Shown here piece by piece: positions 61,915 to 64,000 of a stretch of 64,000 bases of DNA. The position numbers and the translations under genes were made by a program. The notes beneath the pieces are model-generated. The model had not been told where the DNA came from and ran no database searches. It saw only the letters and a list, made by a program, of their open reading frames with translations. The stretch covers positions 60,644 to 124,643 of the forward strand of contig NZ_JAHXRQ010000016.1 of assembly GCF_019392335.1 (NCBI RefSeq), in the 5' to 3' direction. The number at the start of each line of letters is the position of its first letter. Position 1 is the first letter of the stretch. The DNA comes from Mameliella sp. CS4 (GTDB lineage Bacteria; Pseudomonadota; Alphaproteobacteria; Rhodobacterales; Rhodobacteraceae).

Positions 61915-63015
61915 TTAGAGCTTGAGCTCAAGCCCCTGGGTCAGCGCGGGGTCAACATAGCCCAGCGATCCCGACATCATGTAGTCGAGCTGGATCTTGA
62001 AGACACGGGCGGCCTGCGGGTCACGGTTGGCGTAATCGTACCAGACGGGTACCGCGACCTCGGTCATCAGTTCGACGTCGTCCTGGGTCAGGCGCGTCAC
62101 CTCTGTACCATCGGCCTCGAACTTGCCCCAGGCCTCCTGGTCGGCGGCCTGGATCGCGGCGTGGTGCATGTCGGAGTAGACGTGGGTTTCCATCTCGACG
62201 AACTGCTTCATCTGCGGCGACAGGTTGTCCCAGGCCTGCTGACCCACAGTGATGTCCATGATGTCGACCGGCTGGTAGAGCGACATGAAGCCCGGGGGGC
62301 CCATGACAATGTAATCGGTCACCTGGCTGAAGCCGAGCGCGTAGTTAACCGCCGGGCCCACATAGTCGGCCACGTCGATGGTGCCCTTTTCCAGCGCTGG
62401 GAAGATCTCCGAGCCGGGCAGAACCGTGGTTTCGGCACCGATCTGGGTGAAGATCTCGGCCACCATGCCTCCGGGCAGGCGCATCTTGCGGCCGGCGAAA
62501 TCGTCGATCGAGCGGATCGGCACCTTGGAGTGGATGATGTTCGGGCCGTGATGGACGGGGCCGACAAAATGCATGCCCTGCGCCGCGTAAAGCTCGCGCG
62601 CGATGTCGATGCCGCCGAGGCCGTAGTAGAAGACGTCGAATTCATGCGGGTTGCGCAGGCCCAGCGGGATCGAGGTCAGGAATGTGGCCGCCGGGATGAT
62701 GCCCTGCGCGTAGATGGTGAAGGGGTTCACCGCGTCCAGAACGCCGTTCTTGACCGCGTCATACAGCTGAAAGTCGCCCACGACGTCATTGGCACCGAAG
62801 GGTTGGAACGCCAGTTCGCCGCCGGTCTTTTCCTCGATGGTCGCGCACCAGTCCTTGAAGATCTGCAGGCCGGCGCCGCCGGGCCAGCTTGTCTGGATCT
62901 TCCAGGTTGTGCCGTTGGCCTGTGCGCCTGCGATATGCGGTGCGGCCAGCGTTGCCGCGCCCGCACCGGCCAAGGTACGCAGAGCCGCGCGCCGCGTGGT
63001 GATCTTGTGTGACAT
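61915..63015 (-). CDS. TRAP transporter substrate-binding protein (DctP family)
   Basis: A 366-residue periplasmic binding protein. A twin-arginine-like signal (TTRRAALRTLAGAGAATLAA P) covers about 1-34, ending near IAGAQA. The binding fold shows GGAGLQIFKDWCATIEEKTG, then SKVPIRSIDDFAGRKMRLPG, where the arginine normally contacts the substrate carboxylate, and the C-terminal YVDPALTQGLELKL. The ATG at 63015 follows GGGAGGATAAAC. The FFYGLGGIDIARELYAAQG type (DctP/TakP) fits 2-oxo acids or other monocarboxylates. Confidence 0.92.
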   Translation of the reverse strand: MSHKITTRRAALRTLAGAGAATLAAPHIAGAQANGTTWKIQTSWPGGAGLQIFKDWCATIEEKTGGELAFQPFGANDVVGDFQLYDAVKNGVLDAVNPFTIYAQGIIPAATFLTSIPLGLRNPHEFDVFYYGLGGIDIARELYAAQGMHFVGPVHHGPNIIHSKVPIRSIDDFAGRKMRLPGGMVAEIFTQIGAETTVLPGSEIFPALEKGTIDVADYVGPAVNYALGFSQVTDYIVMGPPGFMSLYQPVDIMDITVGQQAWDNLSPQMKQFVEMETHVYSDMHHAAIQAADQEAWGKFEADGTEVTRLTQDDVELMTEVAVPVWYDYANRDPQAARVFKIQLDYMMSGSLGYVDPALTQGLELKL

Positions 63016-63479
63016 GTTTATCCTCCCGTTAATCCGGGGCGTCTGATCAAGTCGTGGCCAGCACCCCATGCGGCAACATTAGGCATGCCGCCCCAAATTG
63101 GTAATATTTTCTTTCCGGAATGGCAAAATAATCTTCAGCCGGATTTTGCACCGCCATTGACAGACCCACACCAGCGCTGCCCATCCGACCCGTGGCCGCC
63201 CCTCTGCGATAGAGCCCGCCATTAATCCAGCGACAAGACACGGGCCGTCCACGTCGGAGGGCGGCTCCGTTGGAATTGGAAGACCACATGTTCCGGAGAG
63301 GCTTCTTGCAAGCCCCTCACGGTAGTATGCCTGTGAACTTCTCTGGTGTAGCGATACGACGGTTGAACGTGCAAGGATGGTCAGAAGGCACGTATTTTTG
63401 GACGCGGTCGCAAAATGTCGGCGTGTCCACAGCGTTGGGTTAAGAGAGACTTGTTGTTCCGGCGCTTGGCACCGTCCGT
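63016..63479. other. Gap without recognisable gene
   Basis: About 460 bp upstream of the TRAP operon. It must hold the TRAP promoter on the minus strand; an AT-rich stretch AATTGGTAATATTTTC (63097-63112) is the most likely place. No open frame here resembles a known protein. Confidence 0.5.
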
Positions 63480-64000
63480 GGCCCTGTTGCATAAATCGGG
63501 TGAGGGATTCATGTCGTGAATCCAGCGTGGTAGCTGGACGACATGATCAGACCCAGACCCCCAATCTACAAGACCAAGAACTGGTCGACCTATAATGAAG
63601 CGCTCAAGCGCGTCGTTTCACGACCTCGCTGACGATCTGGTTTGACCCAGAGATGATCTGGGATGTTGCGCCGACCGGCAAACGCGGCCGACAGCCAACC
63701 TACAGCGATACCGCCATCCAGACATGCCTGACGATGAAGGTTCTGTTGGCATGGCGTTGCGCCAGACGACCGGGTTCGTCGAGAGCCTGTTGCGTCTGAT
63801 CGGCTTGAACTGGGCGGTGCCCGACTTCAGCACGCTTTCGCGCCGCCAGAAAACGCTGGCCGTGAACATCCCGTATCGTGGCTCCAACGGCCCATTGCAC
63901 CTCCTGATGGCACTTACGTGTATCGTAGGCTCCGTCTGCGGTGACCGAGCCGATTTCCACATCAGGCGGGATCTGGCTGAGCAATTCGGGCAACATGGGC
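63480..64000 (+). mobile_element. IS5-family element with an internal inversion and frameshift (runs past window end)
   Basis: An end resembling IS5 terminal repeats starts at 63480 (GGCCCTGTTGCATAAATCGG). The transposase ATG is at 63543: MIRPRPPIYKTKNWSTYNEA LKR, then a frameshift, then LTIWFDPEMIWDVAPTGKRG, LIGLNWAVPDFSTLSRRQKT and NIPYRGSNGPLHLL, ending at 63905. From 63906 the plus strand no longer continues the gene; instead the minus strand from the window end reads MLPELLSQIPPDVEIGSVTA, DGAYDTRKCH, which is the later part of the same transposase. The two parts therefore face each other. Confidence 0.8.

Overview
The window is high-GC DNA (many codons end in G or C) from an alphaproteobacterium. 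Gene content fits Rhodobacterales/Roseobacter relatives: TctABC, TRAP and rhamnose/ribose-type ABC transporters side by side, an FdxA/Fpr pair, DUF971, a MoxR-Bat operon, and a remnant of a phage or gene-transfer-agent DUF2793 protein. I recognise no rRNA, tRNA or CRISPR array. The taxonomy is inferred from gene content, not from a search.

Layout. (1) 3-17662 is a carboxylic-acid/acyl-CoA catabolism island: two type III CoA-transferases, an enoyl-CoA hydratase-like protein, a PcaF-type thiolase, a FadJ-like fusion protein, a GST, an alpha/beta hydrolase, a D-2-hydroxyacid dehydrogenase, IlvD, two paralogous GntR/UTRA regulators, a TctCBA importer and an AbrB-type membrane protein. (2) 17733-24727 holds tex, a small SH3 lipoprotein gene and an RND efflux pump with its adaptor. 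(3) 24928-37734 is the most interesting part. Fpr, FdxA and DUF971 precede an AprA-like flavoprotein, an AprB-like ferredoxin and a HEAT-repeat protein. After a terminator comes a tightly overlapping operon: a NitT/TauT-type binding protein with a NosL-like C-terminus, a permease, a membrane protein with a Cys-Cys pair, an ATPase, SCO, PCu(A)C, a diheme cytochrome c, a Crp/Fnr regulator and a YeiH-type exporter. A convergent TauE/SafE exporter follows. I read this as a possible undescribed sulfur- and/or copper-linked transport and redox system.

(4) 38040-47110 contains a decayed MFS gene, a NarL-type two-component system, and a divergent seven-gene MoxR/DUF58/DUF4381/VWA/VWA/TPR/BatD-like operon. 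A 17-bp perfect palindrome lies between the divergent genes. (5) 47135-48265 is an inactivated IS3 element abutting a sugar operon (SMP-30 lactonase, two permeases, ATPase, binding protein). A cytosolic GAF histidine kinase and response regulator are divergently transcribed; two 13-bp palindromes 21 bp apart separate them from the sugar operon. (6) 55774-59054 is a graveyard: phage terminase/DUF2793 remnants, a DCC-family protein, a broken second copy of the SH3 lipoprotein gene, recombinase, IS5 and IS3 pieces, and a chimeric ORF ending in a racemase/maleate-isomerase tail. (7) 59107-63015 is a TRAP operon whose small permease has a TM2 plus coiled-coil extension. (8) 63480-64000 is an IS5-family copy whose two parts face opposite ways.

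Transport operons dominate, each near matching catabolic or regulatory genes. Four binding-protein genes are followed by strong hairpins, which probably favour their expression over the membrane components.
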